64,000 nucleotides of DNA from Lautropia sp. SCN 69-89 (GTDB lineage: Bacteria > Pseudomonadota > Gammaproteobacteria > Burkholderiales > Burkholderiaceae_E), in the NCBI GenBank assembly GCA_001724855.1, contig MEED01000002.1, positions 1 through 64,000 of the forward strand. The letters run 5' to 3'. The notes beneath the pieces were generated by a model. The model saw only the letters and a list, made by a program, of their open reading frames with translations. It was not told the DNA's origin and searched no databases. Positions 9,026 to 17,282 of the stretch are shown here, in pieces; positions within the stretch are counted from its first letter, which is position 1, and each line of letters starts with the position of its first letter. The position numbers were made by a program, and so were the translations under genes.

Positions 9026-9613
9026 ATGACCACGCTTGCCCCACGAACGAGCCTGACCGATCCGCTTCGCATCGCCGAGTTGCCCGTGGCAGCCGCCGGT
9101 GGGATGGTCGGGGTGACCTTCTGCCCCGGCAAGCGCGGCGACAGCGTATTCGGTCGCCCGTGGGCGCGCGACCTCGACGCCGACCTGGACGTCGTGCAGC
9201 GCTGGGGCGCGCGCGCGGTGCTGACGCTGATCGAGGAGCACGAAATGAGACTCCTCGGTGTGCCGGATCTCGGCCAACCCATCGCGAGCCGCGGCATCGA
9301 CTGGCATCACCTGCCGATCGTGGACGTCACCGCGCCAGGCCCTTCGTTCGAGCAAGCGTGGCTCGTGGCAGGGCGAACGGCCGTCGACGCTCTGATGCAG
9401 GGCGGCAAGGTGCTCGTGCATTGCCGAGGTGGACTCGGACGTGCGGGTACGGTGGCCGCGTGCCTGCTCGTCGAGTTCGGCGTCGCGCCGAGCGAGGCGA
9501 TACGGCAGGTTCGCATCGCCCGGCCTGGGGCGATCGAGACAAGCGAGCAGGAGCGGTACGTCATGGCATACCGGCAGCGGTTCCGGCCCTTGGTCGACGA
9601 GCAGATCAGTTAG
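9026..9613 (+). CDS. dual-specificity / tyrosine-type protein phosphatase (CDKN3-like)
   Basis: A 195-residue cysteine phosphatase. The catalytic P-loop HCRGGLGRAGT lies at residues 132-142 (Cys133 nucleophile, Arg139), matching HCx5R. The general-acid Asp is probably in the VDVTAPGPSF loop about 25 residues earlier. The start at 9026 follows a strong Shine-Dalgarno (GGGAGGAAAA at 9009-9018). It is the third gene of the 6964-9613 set (62 bases after the TY-Chap gene). The substrate could be a phosphoprotein or a phosphorylated nucleotide or ribose. Its stop codon is directly followed, in the same frame, by a ParD antitoxin fragment. Confidence 0.82.
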   Translation: MTTLAPRTSLTDPLRIAELPVAAAGGMVGVTFCPGKRGDSVFGRPWARDLDADLDVVQRWGARAVLTLIEEHEMRLLGVPDLGQPIASRGIDWHHLPIVDVTAPGPSFEQAWLVAGRTAVDALMQGGKVLVHCRGGLGRAGTVAACLLVEFGVAPSEAIRQVRIARPGAIETSEQERYVMAYRQRFRPLVDEQIS

Positions 9614-9799
9614 CGCGGCCACGGCACCAGCAGCGAGTACGTGCGCGAACTCATCCGGCGCGATCAGGATCGGCTGCAACTGCGCAGCCTGTTGCTCGGC
9701 GGCGCTTCGTCCGCGCCCACTGCGCCCGTGAACGAGCCCTGCTTCGAGAGCCTGCGCAAGCGCGTGCGCGACGAGATCAAGTCGCGACGCAAGTCCTGA
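9614..9799 (+). pseudogene. ParD-family antitoxin remnant (N-terminal RHH strand missing)
   Basis: The 61 codons right after the phosphatase stop, in the same frame, read RGHGTSSEYVRELIRRDQDR and then LLLGGASSAP...PCFESLRKRVRDE up to TGA 9797-9799. This is the second helix and C-terminal toxin-binding tail of a ParD/CopG antitoxin. The first beta-strand and helix are absent, no start codon lies in the right place, and no ParE toxin gene follows. It is best read as a decayed toxin-antitoxin module cut at its 5' end by the event that placed the phosphatase gene here. Confidence 0.75.
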
Positions 9800-9860
9800 A
9801 GTCAGGGATGAAGGCCAGGCCCGTCGTCCCGCGCGCAGGCCCACCGGGACGCCGACATCG

Positions 9861-9892
9861 TTGCCCTTCGAGCGCAAGCCATGTGCTAATCT
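9861..9892 (+). promoter_or_regulatory. promoter-like element before the DUF2946 gene
   Basis: TTGCCC (9861-9866) and GCTAAT (9885-9890) are spaced by 18 bases. The -10-like hexamer ends only 12 bases before the ATG at 9903, and no Shine-Dalgarno is present, so the transcript would have almost no leader. Confidence 0.35.
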
Positions 9893-9902
9893 CGCGCCCG
9901 CC

Positions 9903-10313
9903 ATGACCCAGACTTTCGCGCGCCTGCGCCGCTCCCGGATTGCGTTGACCCTGGCCCTGCTGGCCGTGGTCGCGCAGTTCGGTCTGGCGCTGGCCAGCAC
10001 CTCGCATCACGCACGCATGGTTGTGCAGGACAACAGCGTGGCGGGCGAGGTCTGCACGGTCGCGGGCGTCGAGCGACCGTCGCCGTCGGGTGACCGCGCT
10101 GCGGAATCCCGCGGCGTGCCGTCGCCCGAGGCAAGGCCAGCCGATTGCGCCGTGTGTGCCGCCAGCGGCCTGCTTGCCGCTCCCGCGGCGCTGACACCCG
10201 GCATCGCCACACCGCCGGCCGCCACGGCCTCCGGCCCCGCCGACACCGACGCGCCGCTCATCGCGCGCTTCGACCCGCTCCCGCCCTCGCGAGCCCCGCC
10301 GCTCGTTTCCTGA
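9903..10313 (+). CDS. DUF2946 family protein (copper-associated)
   Basis: A 136-residue secreted or membrane-anchored small protein. An N-terminal hydrophobic segment (IALTLALLAVVAQFGLALA, about residues 12-31) is followed by TSHHARMVV, a Pro/Ala-rich middle and a CAVCAAS motif. This is the DUF2946 pattern: an N-terminal helix, a His pair and a CxxC. Such proteins often precede copper-related TonB receptors, as here. A role in periplasmic copper handling is inferred from context only. ATG 9903 was chosen over an upstream TTG because the signal-like helix then starts normally. Confidence 0.7.
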   Translation: MTQTFARLRRSRIALTLALLAVVAQFGLALASTSHHARMVVQDNSVAGEVCTVAGVERPSPSGDRAAESRGVPSPEARPADCAVCAASGLLAAPAALTPGIATPPAATASGPADTDAPLIARFDPLPPSRAPPLVS

Positions 10314-10434
10314 GTCGCTCCACGACCGTCGTTCTCGCGCACGCCCGGGTGCGCTGCCGCTCCGCGCGTCTGCGCCGCGAGAACGGATCCGGATGGCATC
10401 CACGCATGCCTCGCATCCACAGGAAAACGAAACG

Positions 10435-12702
10435 ATGAAAGCCAGCCTCGCCTCGTGCGGCCGCCCCAGCGTGCTCGCCCTCTCCATCGCCTTGATCTAC
10501 GCCGTCCCGCAGCCCTCGATCGCCCAGACGGGTACGCTCGAACCCGTCGTCGTCAGCGGTGCAACCGAGCCCACGCCGGCAGCGGGTGCCCAGTCGGTGC
10601 CCCCGGCACAGATCCGCTCGCTGCGCTCGGCGACGAGCGACACGGCCAGCCTGCTGCGCGACGTGCCCGGCGTGAGCCTATACGGCGCAGGCGGCGTCTC
10701 GAGCCTGCCCGTGATCCGCGGGCTCGCCGACGATCGCCTGCGAGTGAAGCTCGACGGCATGGACCTGATCGCCACCTGCCCGAACCACATGAACCCGGCG
10801 CTGTCGTACATCGACCCCACCAACGTGGGTAACCTGACGGTGTATGCTGGCATCACGCCAGTGAGCGTCGGCGGCGACAGCATCGGCGGCGCAATCGTCG
10901 CCAACACGCGCGCCCCGGCGTTCGCGGCACCCGGCCAGGGAAATATCACCGGCGGCGAGGTTGGCGCCTTCTACCGCAGCAACAACGCGGCGCGCGGCGC
11001 GAACCTCTCGCTCGTCCACGCGACCGAGGCCTTCAGCATCGCCTACGACGGCGCCTGGAGCCGCGCGGACAACTACACGGCGGGCGGCGCCTTCAAGACC
11101 ACGACGGCCACCGGGCGCAATGGTCACACCTTGCCGCTCGACGAGGTGGGATCCACGGCCTACCGGACCGGCAACCACACACTGGGCGTCGCCTTTCGCG
11201 GCGACGGCCACCTCTTCGAGGCCAGACTCGGCTACCAGGACATGCCGTACCAGCTCTTCCCGAACCAGCGCATGGACCTGCTGGGCAATGAGCAGCAGCG
11301 CGTCAACCTGCGTTACCTGGGCGCCTACGCGTGGGGATCGCTGGAGGCACGCGCCTACCATGAGAAAGTCGACCATTTCATGGACTTCGGCCCCGACAAG
11401 CGCTTCTGGTACGGCTCGCTATCGGGCGCCGGCTCGCCATGCTCGCCGATCCGCTTCATGGGCGACCCGGCGGGCACCTGCGCCTCGGGGATGCCGATGA
11501 ATTCCGAAAGCAGCACCACCGGCGTCACGGTCAAGGCCGACATCAACCTGAGCGAACGCGACGTGCTGCGTGTGGGCAGCGAACTGCAGCGCTACCGGCT
11601 CGACGACTGGTGGCCTGCCTCGGGCGGCGGCATGGGGCCCCTGAGTTTCCTGAACATCGAGAATGGCAGGCGCGACCGGACGGCCCTGTTTACCGAATGG
11701 GAGACGCGCCTGTCGCCCCGCTGGCAGGCGCTGGCAGGTGTGCGCTACGAGCGCGTGCGCACCGATGCCGGCGACGTCCATGGCTACCGGACCACGGGCA
11801 CCAATGCCGGGAACCAGATCAGCGAGGCCGGCGCCTTCAATGCGCTGGACCGCAAGAAGAGCGACGACAACTGGGATTTCGCCGCGCTGGCGCGCCACAC
11901 CCACGACGAATCGCTGGACATCGAGTTCGGCTTCGCGCACAAGGTGCGCTCGCCGAACCTTTATGAGCGCTACACCTGGTCTTCCTGGGCCATGGCGGCG
12001 ACGATGAACAACTTCGTCGGCGATGGCAACGGCTATGTCGGCGACGTCAACCTCAGGCCCGAGAAGGCTTACACGCTGTCGACCACCTTCGACTGGCACA
12101 CGCCCGATCGAAGCCGGGTCTTGAGGGCCTCGCCTTACTTCACCCGCGTGCACGACTACATCGACGCGGTACGCCGCGCGGGCTGGGCGCCGGACCAGTT
12201 CAACGTGCTGCAGTACGCGAACCAGTCCGCGCGGCTCTACGGCGTCGACTTCTCCGGCCACACGCCGCTGGCAAGCACGACACTGGGGGACTGGGGGCTG
12301 GAAGGCGCGCTGAGCTACACCAACGGCAAGAACCGCGACACCGGCGAGCAGCTCTACAACATCATGCCGCTCAACGCCCGGCTGAAGCTCACGCACAAGC
12401 GCGGCGCATGGGACAACATCGCCGAGCTGGTCGGCGTCAAGGCCAAGACCGACGTCTCGGCAACGCGCAACGAGGTCAGGACATCGGGTTACGCGCTCGT
12501 GAACCTGCGGGCCAGCTACTCGTGGAAGCAGGTCCGCCTGGACTTCGGCGTGGAGAACCTGTTCGACCGGTTCTACGAACTGCCCACCGGGGGCGCCTAT
12601 CTCGGCCAGGGCACGACGATGAGCATGAACGGCGTGCCCTGGGGAATCGCCGTTCCCGGCATGGGCCGCACGTTCTACGTCGGGACGAACCTGAAATTCT
12701 GA
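10435..12702 (+). CDS. oprC: TonB-dependent copper receptor, OprC/NosA type
   Basis: A 755-residue outer-membrane receptor with a cleavable signal peptide (about residues 1-30), a TonB-box-like LEPVVVSG (about 33-40), a plug domain, and a 22-strand-type barrel ending in Phe (FYVGTNLKF). The plug carries CPNHM (Cys115-Met119) and the barrel carries HFM (His314-Met316). These reproduce the CxxxM plus HxM copper site known from Pseudomonas OprC. It probably imports copper under limitation and may supply cuproenzymes. The start follows AGGA at 10420-10423. The DUF2946 gene lies 121 bases upstream on the same strand. Confidence 0.88.
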   Translation: MKASLASCGRPSVLALSIALIYAVPQPSIAQTGTLEPVVVSGATEPTPAAGAQSVPPAQIRSLRSATSDTASLLRDVPGVSLYGAGGVSSLPVIRGLADDRLRVKLDGMDLIATCPNHMNPALSYIDPTNVGNLTVYAGITPVSVGGDSIGGAIVANTRAPAFAAPGQGNITGGEVGAFYRSNNAARGANLSLVHATEAFSIAYDGAWSRADNYTAGGAFKTTTATGRNGHTLPLDEVGSTAYRTGNHTLGVAFRGDGHLFEARLGYQDMPYQLFPNQRMDLLGNEQQRVNLRYLGAYAWGSLEARAYHEKVDHFMDFGPDKRFWYGSLSGAGSPCSPIRFMGDPAGTCASGMPMNSESSTTGVTVKADINLSERDVLRVGSELQRYRLDDWWPASGGGMGPLSFLNIENGRRDRTALFTEWETRLSPRWQALAGVRYERVRTDAGDVHGYRTTGTNAGNQISEAGAFNALDRKKSDDNWDFAALARHTHDESLDIEFGFAHKVRSPNLYERYTWSSWAMAATMNNFVGDGNGYVGDVNLRPEKAYTLSTTFDWHTPDRSRVLRASPYFTRVHDYIDAVRRAGWAPDQFNVLQYANQSARLYGVDFSGHTPLASTTLGDWGLEGALSYTNGKNRDTGEQLYNIMPLNARLKLTHKRGAWDNIAELVGVKAKTDVSATRNEVRTSGYALVNLRASYSWKQVRLDFGVENLFDRFYELPTGGAYLGQGTTMSMNGVPWGIAVPGMGRTFYVGTNLKF

Positions 12703-12706
12703 CGCT

Positions 12707-12802
12707 GCGATGCAACCGCGCGTCGATCACCTGGTCGCGCGCGAGCAATGTACGCAGGCCGTCGCGGATGACTTCGCTTTCGGTGGCGTATTCTCCAGAC
12801 AT
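12707..12802 (-). pseudogene. second ParD-family antitoxin remnant
   Basis: On the minus strand, starting at an ATG at 12802, the frame reads SGEYATESEVIRDGLRTLLA followed by RDQVIDARLHR. This is the typical helix-2 and linker of ParD antitoxins. The N-terminal RHH strand is missing upstream. The frame then runs into the 3' end of the copper receptor gene and loses similarity. No toxin gene is adjacent. It is of a different ParD subtype from the remnant at 9614-9799. Confidence 0.6.
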
Positions 12803-12826
12803 GCGACGGCCACCGGAGCCCTCACC

Positions 12827-13333
12827 ATGACCATCTCGATGTACCAGGCCAGCGTCCCCCGGCTGGCGAACCTCCTCGAAAACCTGTCTCGGATCCTCGA
12901 CAAGGCGCAGGCGCACGTCGATGCAGGAAAAGCCGACGCTGCCACGCTGATGGACTACCGGCTCATCCCCGACATGTACCCGTTCTCGAAGCAGGTGCAG
13001 ATCGCCTGCGACAAGGCGCGCAGCGTGGTGGCGCGCCTGGCGGGGATGGAGGTGCCGTACTACGAAGACAACGAGAAGACGTTTGCCGAGTTGCAGGTGC
13101 GCATCGCCCGCACCGTCGAGTTCATCCGCAGCGTGCCGCCGGCGCTGATCGACGGCACCGAGGACAAGGGAATCGTGCTTCCGGTCACCGGCAAGGAAAC
13201 GCGCTACACGGGCATGCAGCTGCTGCTGGGCCATTCGATGCCGAATGTGTACTTTCACGCGACGACGGCCTACAACATCCTGCGCCAGAACGGCGTGCCG
13301 ATCGGCAAGCGCGATTTCCTCGGCAATCCCTGA
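12827..13333 (+). CDS. DUF1993 family protein
   Basis: A 168-residue helical protein matching DUF1993, a DinB-like four-helix-bundle family. The N-terminus (SMYQASVPRLANLLENLSRI), the PDMYPFSKQVQIACDKA block and the C-terminal YFHATTAYNILRQNGVPIGK block are typical. The biochemical role is unknown; related bundles bind metals or act as thiol S-transferases. It appears to be a single-gene unit. ATG 12827 starts directly before the conserved TISMYQASV block. Confidence 0.85.
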   Translation: MTISMYQASVPRLANLLENLSRILDKAQAHVDAGKADAATLMDYRLIPDMYPFSKQVQIACDKARSVVARLAGMEVPYYEDNEKTFAELQVRIARTVEFIRSVPPALIDGTEDKGIVLPVTGKETRYTGMQLLLGHSMPNVYFHATTAYNILRQNGVPIGKRDFLGNP

Positions 13334-13368
13334 CCACGACGACCGGCGAACCCGAAGGCGCTGGTTCG

Positions 13369-13788
13369 TCAGTGCCCGTGAGCGAGACCCCTGGGCAATC
13401 CGCGAGCGCCCAATGAACGAACCGCGTCGCTCACGCGCGCGCCTGCGCTGACGCCGGCCCGGCGCGCGCCGGCGTTCGCGTGCGTCACCACGCCGTTCTC
13501 GTAGCCGTCGCCGGCATCGCCGATTCGCGCCGAATCGTGTGAATAGACCGCGCAGGCCACGCCGAGCGCCTCGAGTCGCTCGAGCGCGACGATGCCGGCG
13601 CAATCCTTGCCGACGCCGGCGTCGTTGAAGAACACCGCATGAGGGCGCGCCGTCGCGCGCTCGACGAAGCCGCTCGAGGAGACGCCTCCGTGCGAGCCGG
13701 AGACGATCACGGCGCCGGCGCACGAGTCGTCGATCGCGGTGATCGTGTCGAGCAGCAGCAGGTCGCGCGAAGGCATGGTTGCGGTCAT
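13369..13788 (-). CDS. conserved hypothetical protein (139 aa)
   Basis: A small soluble protein read from ATG 13788. Its most ordered part is AGAVIVSGSHGGVSSSGFVE, then FFNDAGVGKDCAGIVAL and SHDSARIGDAGDGYENGVVT. The Gly/Ser/Asp-rich loops between hydrophobic strands suggest an alpha/beta enzyme-like core. I recall similar uncharacterised proteins in Burkholderiales but cannot name a function. It is divergent from the methyltransferase gene at 13890. The regular core motifs make it more likely real than a shadow ORF. Confidence 0.6.
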   Translation of the reverse strand: MTATMPSRDLLLLDTITAIDDSCAGAVIVSGSHGGVSSSGFVERATARPHAVFFNDAGVGKDCAGIVALERLEALGVACAVYSHDSARIGDAGDGYENGVVTHANAGARRAGVSAGARVSDAVRSLGARGLPRGLAHGH

Positions 13789-13889
13789 GGAGATCCCCGG
13801 GGCCGGGCATCGGCCGGTGCGAGACCAGGCCACGAAGTCCCTATCATTGCAGGTCGAAGAGAAATCCGCTTCTCGACCAGGAGTCCGCC

Positions 13890-14552
13890 ATGACCGAGCC
13901 GCACGCCACGAGTCGCGCCAGCGCGGCGCATTTCGATACCGTTGCCTCCACCTGGGAGGAGGATCCCGGGCGCACCGCACTCGCTCGTGCCGTCGCGAAC
14001 GCGATTCTCCAGACGGTCCCCTTGTCGGGTACCGAGCGGGCGATGGAGTTCGGCTGCGGAACCGGACTGGTCACCGGCTTGCTCGCACCCAGCGTCGGGC
14101 ACCTGCTCGCGATGGACAACTCGGCAGGCATGCTCGATGTGCTGCGCCGCAAGCTTCGCGAACTCGGGATCCGCAACGTCGAGCCGATGGAGGCGGACCT
14201 GGCGCAGCGAATGCCGGCCGGGCCCTTCGATTTCGTTTTCAGCAGCATGACCCTGCATCACATCGAGGACGTCGCGGGCCTCCTCGCGCGCGTGCACGAC
14301 GCGCTCGCGCCCGGCGGCCGGGTTGCCTTTGCCGATCTCGCGAAGGAGGACGGCAGCTTTCACGGGCCGGACGTGCCCGGCGTGATGCATCACGGATTCG
14401 AGCCTGCCGAGCTCACGCGCTGGCTCGAAGCCGCCGGATTCGAGGATGTCCGGGTGCGCATCGCGCACCGGATGAACAGGCCGCGGGCGGGCGGATCGAC
14501 GCGCGAGTATCCGGTGCTGCTGGTGACTGCGAGACGGCCGACTGCGCCATGA
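13890..14552 (+). CDS. SAM-dependent methyltransferase (class I)
   Basis: A 220-residue methyltransferase. Motif I is MEFGCGTGLVTGLL (about residues 51-64), followed by the acidic loop AMDNSAGML, FDFVFSSMTLHHIED (motif IV) and LAPGGRVAFADLAKEDGSFH (motif V). The fold is UbiE/Methyltransf_11-like; the substrate is not evident. The start is set by AGGAG at 13879-13883, and a TATCAT hexamer (13842-13847) could be its -10. It lies divergent from the hypothetical gene at 13369-13788. Confidence 0.85.
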   Translation: MTEPHATSRASAAHFDTVASTWEEDPGRTALARAVANAILQTVPLSGTERAMEFGCGTGLVTGLLAPSVGHLLAMDNSAGMLDVLRRKLRELGIRNVEPMEADLAQRMPAGPFDFVFSSMTLHHIEDVAGLLARVHDALAPGGRVAFADLAKEDGSFHGPDVPGVMHHGFEPAELTRWLEAAGFEDVRVRIAHRMNRPRAGGSTREYPVLLVTARRPTAP

Positions 14553-14582
14553 GCAGACCGAACGCGACCCGCATCACTCCCA

Positions 14583-15986
14583 TCACCACGACCCATGATG
14601 CTCCGGCACGCGAGCGACCAGCGGCAGCGCGGCAAGAAGCAGCAGAGCCACCGCCGCGTAGACCCAGGCCTGCATGCCGCCGGGGTCATGGGAACTCGCG
14701 AGGATCGCGGTCACGATCGAGACGGTGCTGATCGACCCGATCTGCAGCGATGCGGTGCGTAGCGCAGCAAGCGTCGAGGAATGCTCGGGCGCCAGCTGCA
14801 GCCCCGCGTTGCGGCTGGCCGGGTTGATCGTCCCGCGTCCGGCGCCGACCAGGAACGCCGCACCCGCCAGCCAGGCGTACGGGGTGATGCCCGGGGCCGG
14901 GTCGACGGCGAGCAGCAGCAGCCCGAGTACGATCGCAATCGCGCCGGCGTACAGCGGCGGCCGGTGACCGGTGCGCCGCAGCGCCAGCGCGGCGGCGACG
15001 GACAGCATGATCGCGGCAGCTCCCTGGGCGATCAGCAGCGTGCCGGAACCGAGCGCGTCGATCCCGTAGCGGTTGGCGGCGTACAGCGGAATGAGCATCA
15101 CCACTCCATTGGTGACGCCGCCGAACGTCGTGTTGACCAGGTTGACGGAACCGAAGCCCGGTCCGCGGATCAGGCGCGGCGCGATTAACGGATCGGCGGC
15201 CCGGTCGATGTGCTGAAAGAACGCCCACATGGCGACGATCGCGACGGTAGCCGGCACCAGGAACGAGGCCGACCCCACGCGCGCGCTTCCTTCGCCCAGG
15301 TAGCTGACCGCAAGCATGCCTCCGAGCAGGCCCGCACCGAGCAACGCCATGCCGGTAGCGTCCATCCCGCCGCGGGCCTGCCGCGCGCGCGGGCGGTCGC
15401 GCGGTATGTAGCGCAACGCCAGCACGACGATCGCCACCCCGATCGGCACGTTGACGAAGAACACCGCCCGCCAGTTCCAGTACGTAACGAACAGCCCGCC
15501 GAAAATGGGCCCGATCATCGCGCCGATCGGGAAGATGCTGCCGAACAGGCTCACGGCGCGATCGCGCGCATCGCCGAAGTGATCGACGATGATTCCGGTT
15601 GCCGACGGTGTGAAGCCTGCTCCGCCGGCCGCCTGCACGGCGCGCAGCGCAATCAGCACGTAGATGTCGTCGGCAAGCCCGCAGCACAGCGATGCCGCGG
15701 TGAATGCGACGACCGAGCCGAGGAACACCCTGCGCCGGCCGTAGCGCTCGCTGAGCTTGCCGCTGATCGGCAGCATCAGCACGAAACCCAGCGAATACGC
15801 GGTGATGGTCCAGCCGGCCCAGTTGATCGAGGTTCCCAGCCCGTGCTGCAGGGCGTCGAGCGCCGTCGCGACGATCGTCGAGTCGACCGACATCATCAGC
15901 AATGCCATCGCGACGATCGTGAACACCGGCACACGACGGATGGGCCGGATGGCCTGCTCGGAGTCGATATCGAGCACGTGGTTCAT
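14583..15986 (-). CDS. MFS transporter, DHA2 (EmrB/QacA) family
   Basis: A 467-residue integral membrane protein with about 14 hydrophobic segments. The N-terminus has [20 protein letters not shown] (motif D1-like) and [20 protein letters not shown]. The loop motif [16 protein letters not shown] (motif A) and [17 protein letters not shown] follow. This is the DHA2 drug:H+ antiporter family, with export of a toxic compound or metabolite likely. Its ATG overlaps the stop of the acyl-CoA dehydrogenase gene (ATGA at 15983-15986), so the two are co-translated. Confidence 0.85.
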   Translation of the reverse strand: MNHVLDIDSEQAIRPIRRVPVFTIVAMALLMMSVDSTIVATALDALQHGLGTSINWAGWTITAYSLGFVLMLPISGKLSERYGRRRVFLGSVVAFTAASLCCGLADDIYVLIALRAVQAAGGAGFTPSATGIIVDHFGDARDRAVSLFGSIFPIGAMIGPIFGGLFVTYWNWRAVFFVNVPIGVAIVVLALRYIPRDRPRARQARGGMDATGMALLGAGLLGGMLAVSYLGEGSARVGSASFLVPATVAIVAMWAFFQHIDRAADPLIAPRLIRGPGFGSVNLVNTTFGGVTNGVVMLIPLYAANRYGIDALGSGTLLIAQGAAAIMLSVAAALALRRTGHRPPLYAGAIAIVLGLLLLAVDPAPGITPYAWLAGAAFLVGAGRGTINPASRNAGLQLAPEHSSTLAALRTASLQIGSISTVSIVTAILASSHDPGGMQAWVYAAVALLLLAALPLVARVPEHHGSW

Positions 15987-17137
15987 CCGTGGCTCCGCCT
16001 GCTGGGGTCCTCGAGCTCGCGCAGGATCACCAGGTGCTGGATGTCGTTGGTGCCCTCGTAGATGCGGCACACGCGCGCATCGCGATACAGCCGCTCGACC
16101 GGGAAGTCGCGCAGGTAGCCGTAGCCGCCGAGCACCTGGATCGCCTCGGAGCAAACCCACTCGGCGGCTTCGGACGCCACCAGCTTCGCCATGCAGGCCT
16201 CCATCAGGCACGGCCGGCGCTCGTCGCGCAGCTGCGCGGCGTGCAGCACGAGCTGGCGAGCCGCCTCGATGCGGGTGGCCATCCCGGCGATGCGAAAGCC
16301 CACCGCCTGGTGTTCGATGATCGGCTTGCCGAAGGTCACGCGCTCGCGCGCGTAAGCCTGCGCAGCCTCGAGCGCAGCGCGCGCGATGCCCACCGCCTGC
16401 GCGGCGATGCCGATGCGCCCGCCTTCGAGGTTCGACAGCGCGATCCGGTAGCCCGCCCCTTCGTCGCCCAGGCGCAGCGATGCCGGAATCCGGGCATCCT
16501 CGAAGCGTATCTGGCAGGTGTCCGACGCCCGTTGCCCCATCTTCGATTCCTCGCGTGCCACCACGTAGCCCGGCGTGTCGGTGGGCACGATGAAGGCGCT
16601 GATTCCGCGGCGGCCGAGTTCGGGCGCCGTGACCGCGAACACCAGCGCGACGTCCGCGTTCTTGCCGGTGGTGATGAACTGCTTGGTGCCCGACAGCAGG
16701 TAGTCGTCGCCCACGCGGCGCGCGCGCGTGGCGAGCGCCCCGGCGTCGGAGCCGCCTTGCGGCTCGGTCAGGCAAAACGCCGACAGCATCTGGCCGCGGG
16801 CCATCGGTACCAGGAAGCGCGCCTTCTGCTCGTCGGTACCGAACGTGGCGATCGGCATGCACCCGACCGAGTTATGGCCGCTCATCACGGTGGCGCAGGC
16901 CGCATCGCCGGCGGCGATCTCCTCCAGCGCCACGGCCAGCGACACACTGTCGGCGCCGACGCCGCCCCACTGCTCTGGGACCGTCATGCCCAGCAGGCCC
17001 AGCTCGCCCATGCGGCGCAGTGCGTCGCGCGGGAAGGCGGCGGTGCGGTCCCACTCGGCCGAATGCGGAGCGAGCTGCTCGCGCGCGAACGCGCGCGCGG
17101 TGGCCTGGATCATCGCCTGCGATTCGTTCAGGATCAT
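15983..17137 (-). CDS. acyl-CoA dehydrogenase
   Basis: A 384-residue flavoenzyme of the acyl-CoA dehydrogenase family: [20 protein letters not shown] and [19 protein letters not shown] (FAD and substrate binding, middle domain), then VFGKPI-type [20 protein letters not shown] and the C-terminal [20 protein letters not shown]. The catalytic base is Glu361 in [10 protein letters not shown]. It oxidises an acyl-CoA to the enoyl-CoA and passes electrons to ETF. ATG 17137 starts MILNESQ. A run of ten G (17146-17155 on the plus strand as C) lies 8 bases upstream of the start. Confidence 0.9.
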   Translation of the reverse strand: MILNESQAMIQATARAFAREQLAPHSAEWDRTAAFPRDALRRMGELGLLGMTVPEQWGGVGADSVSLAVALEEIAAGDAACATVMSGHNSVGCMPIATFGTDEQKARFLVPMARGQMLSAFCLTEPQGGSDAGALATRARRVGDDYLLSGTKQFITTGKNADVALVFAVTAPELGRRGISAFIVPTDTPGYVVAREESKMGQRASDTCQIRFEDARIPASLRLGDEGAGYRIALSNLEGGRIGIAAQAVGIARAALEAAQAYARERVTFGKPIIEHQAVGFRIAGMATRIEAARQLVLHAAQLRDERRPCLMEACMAKLVASEAAEWVCSEAIQVLGGYGYLRDFPVERLYRDARVCRIYEGTNDIQHLVILRELEDPSRRSHG

Positions 17138-17145
17138 GTCTGCCG

Positions 17146-17155
17146 CCCCCCCCCC
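17146..17155 (-). repeat. homopolymer tract of 10 G in the leader of the acyl-CoA dehydrogenase gene
   Basis: Ten consecutive C on the plus strand (G on the coding strand) lie 8 bases before the ATG at 17137. The tract covers the position of the Shine-Dalgarno sequence, so slippage would change its spacing. Confidence 0.8.
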
Positions 17156-17206
17156 GATGCCCCGGCCGTCGCCGCGAGCGCCACGCACCCGAGCCGGACC
17201 CTACGC

Positions 17207-17249
17207 GATCCATGGATCTTTTGACAGGCCCGGGGTTTTCCGTGATGCT
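17207..17249 (+). promoter_or_regulatory. TRAP operon promoter with adjacent palindrome
   Basis: TTGACA (17221-17226) and GATGCT (17244-17249), 17 bases apart, form a plausible sigma-70 promoter 34 bases before the dctP start. The perfect palindrome GATCCATGGATC (17207-17218) abuts the -35 box and may be an operator. Confidence 0.5.
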
Positions 17250-17282
17250 TCACTCCCTCAATATTCCTCCAGGAGCCCGAGC

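Noticed and set aside
16728-17282. N-terminal extension of dctP (508-residue ORF)
   Set aside because: The extension is antisense to the acyl-CoA dehydrogenase and would hide the signal peptide that begins at 17283.
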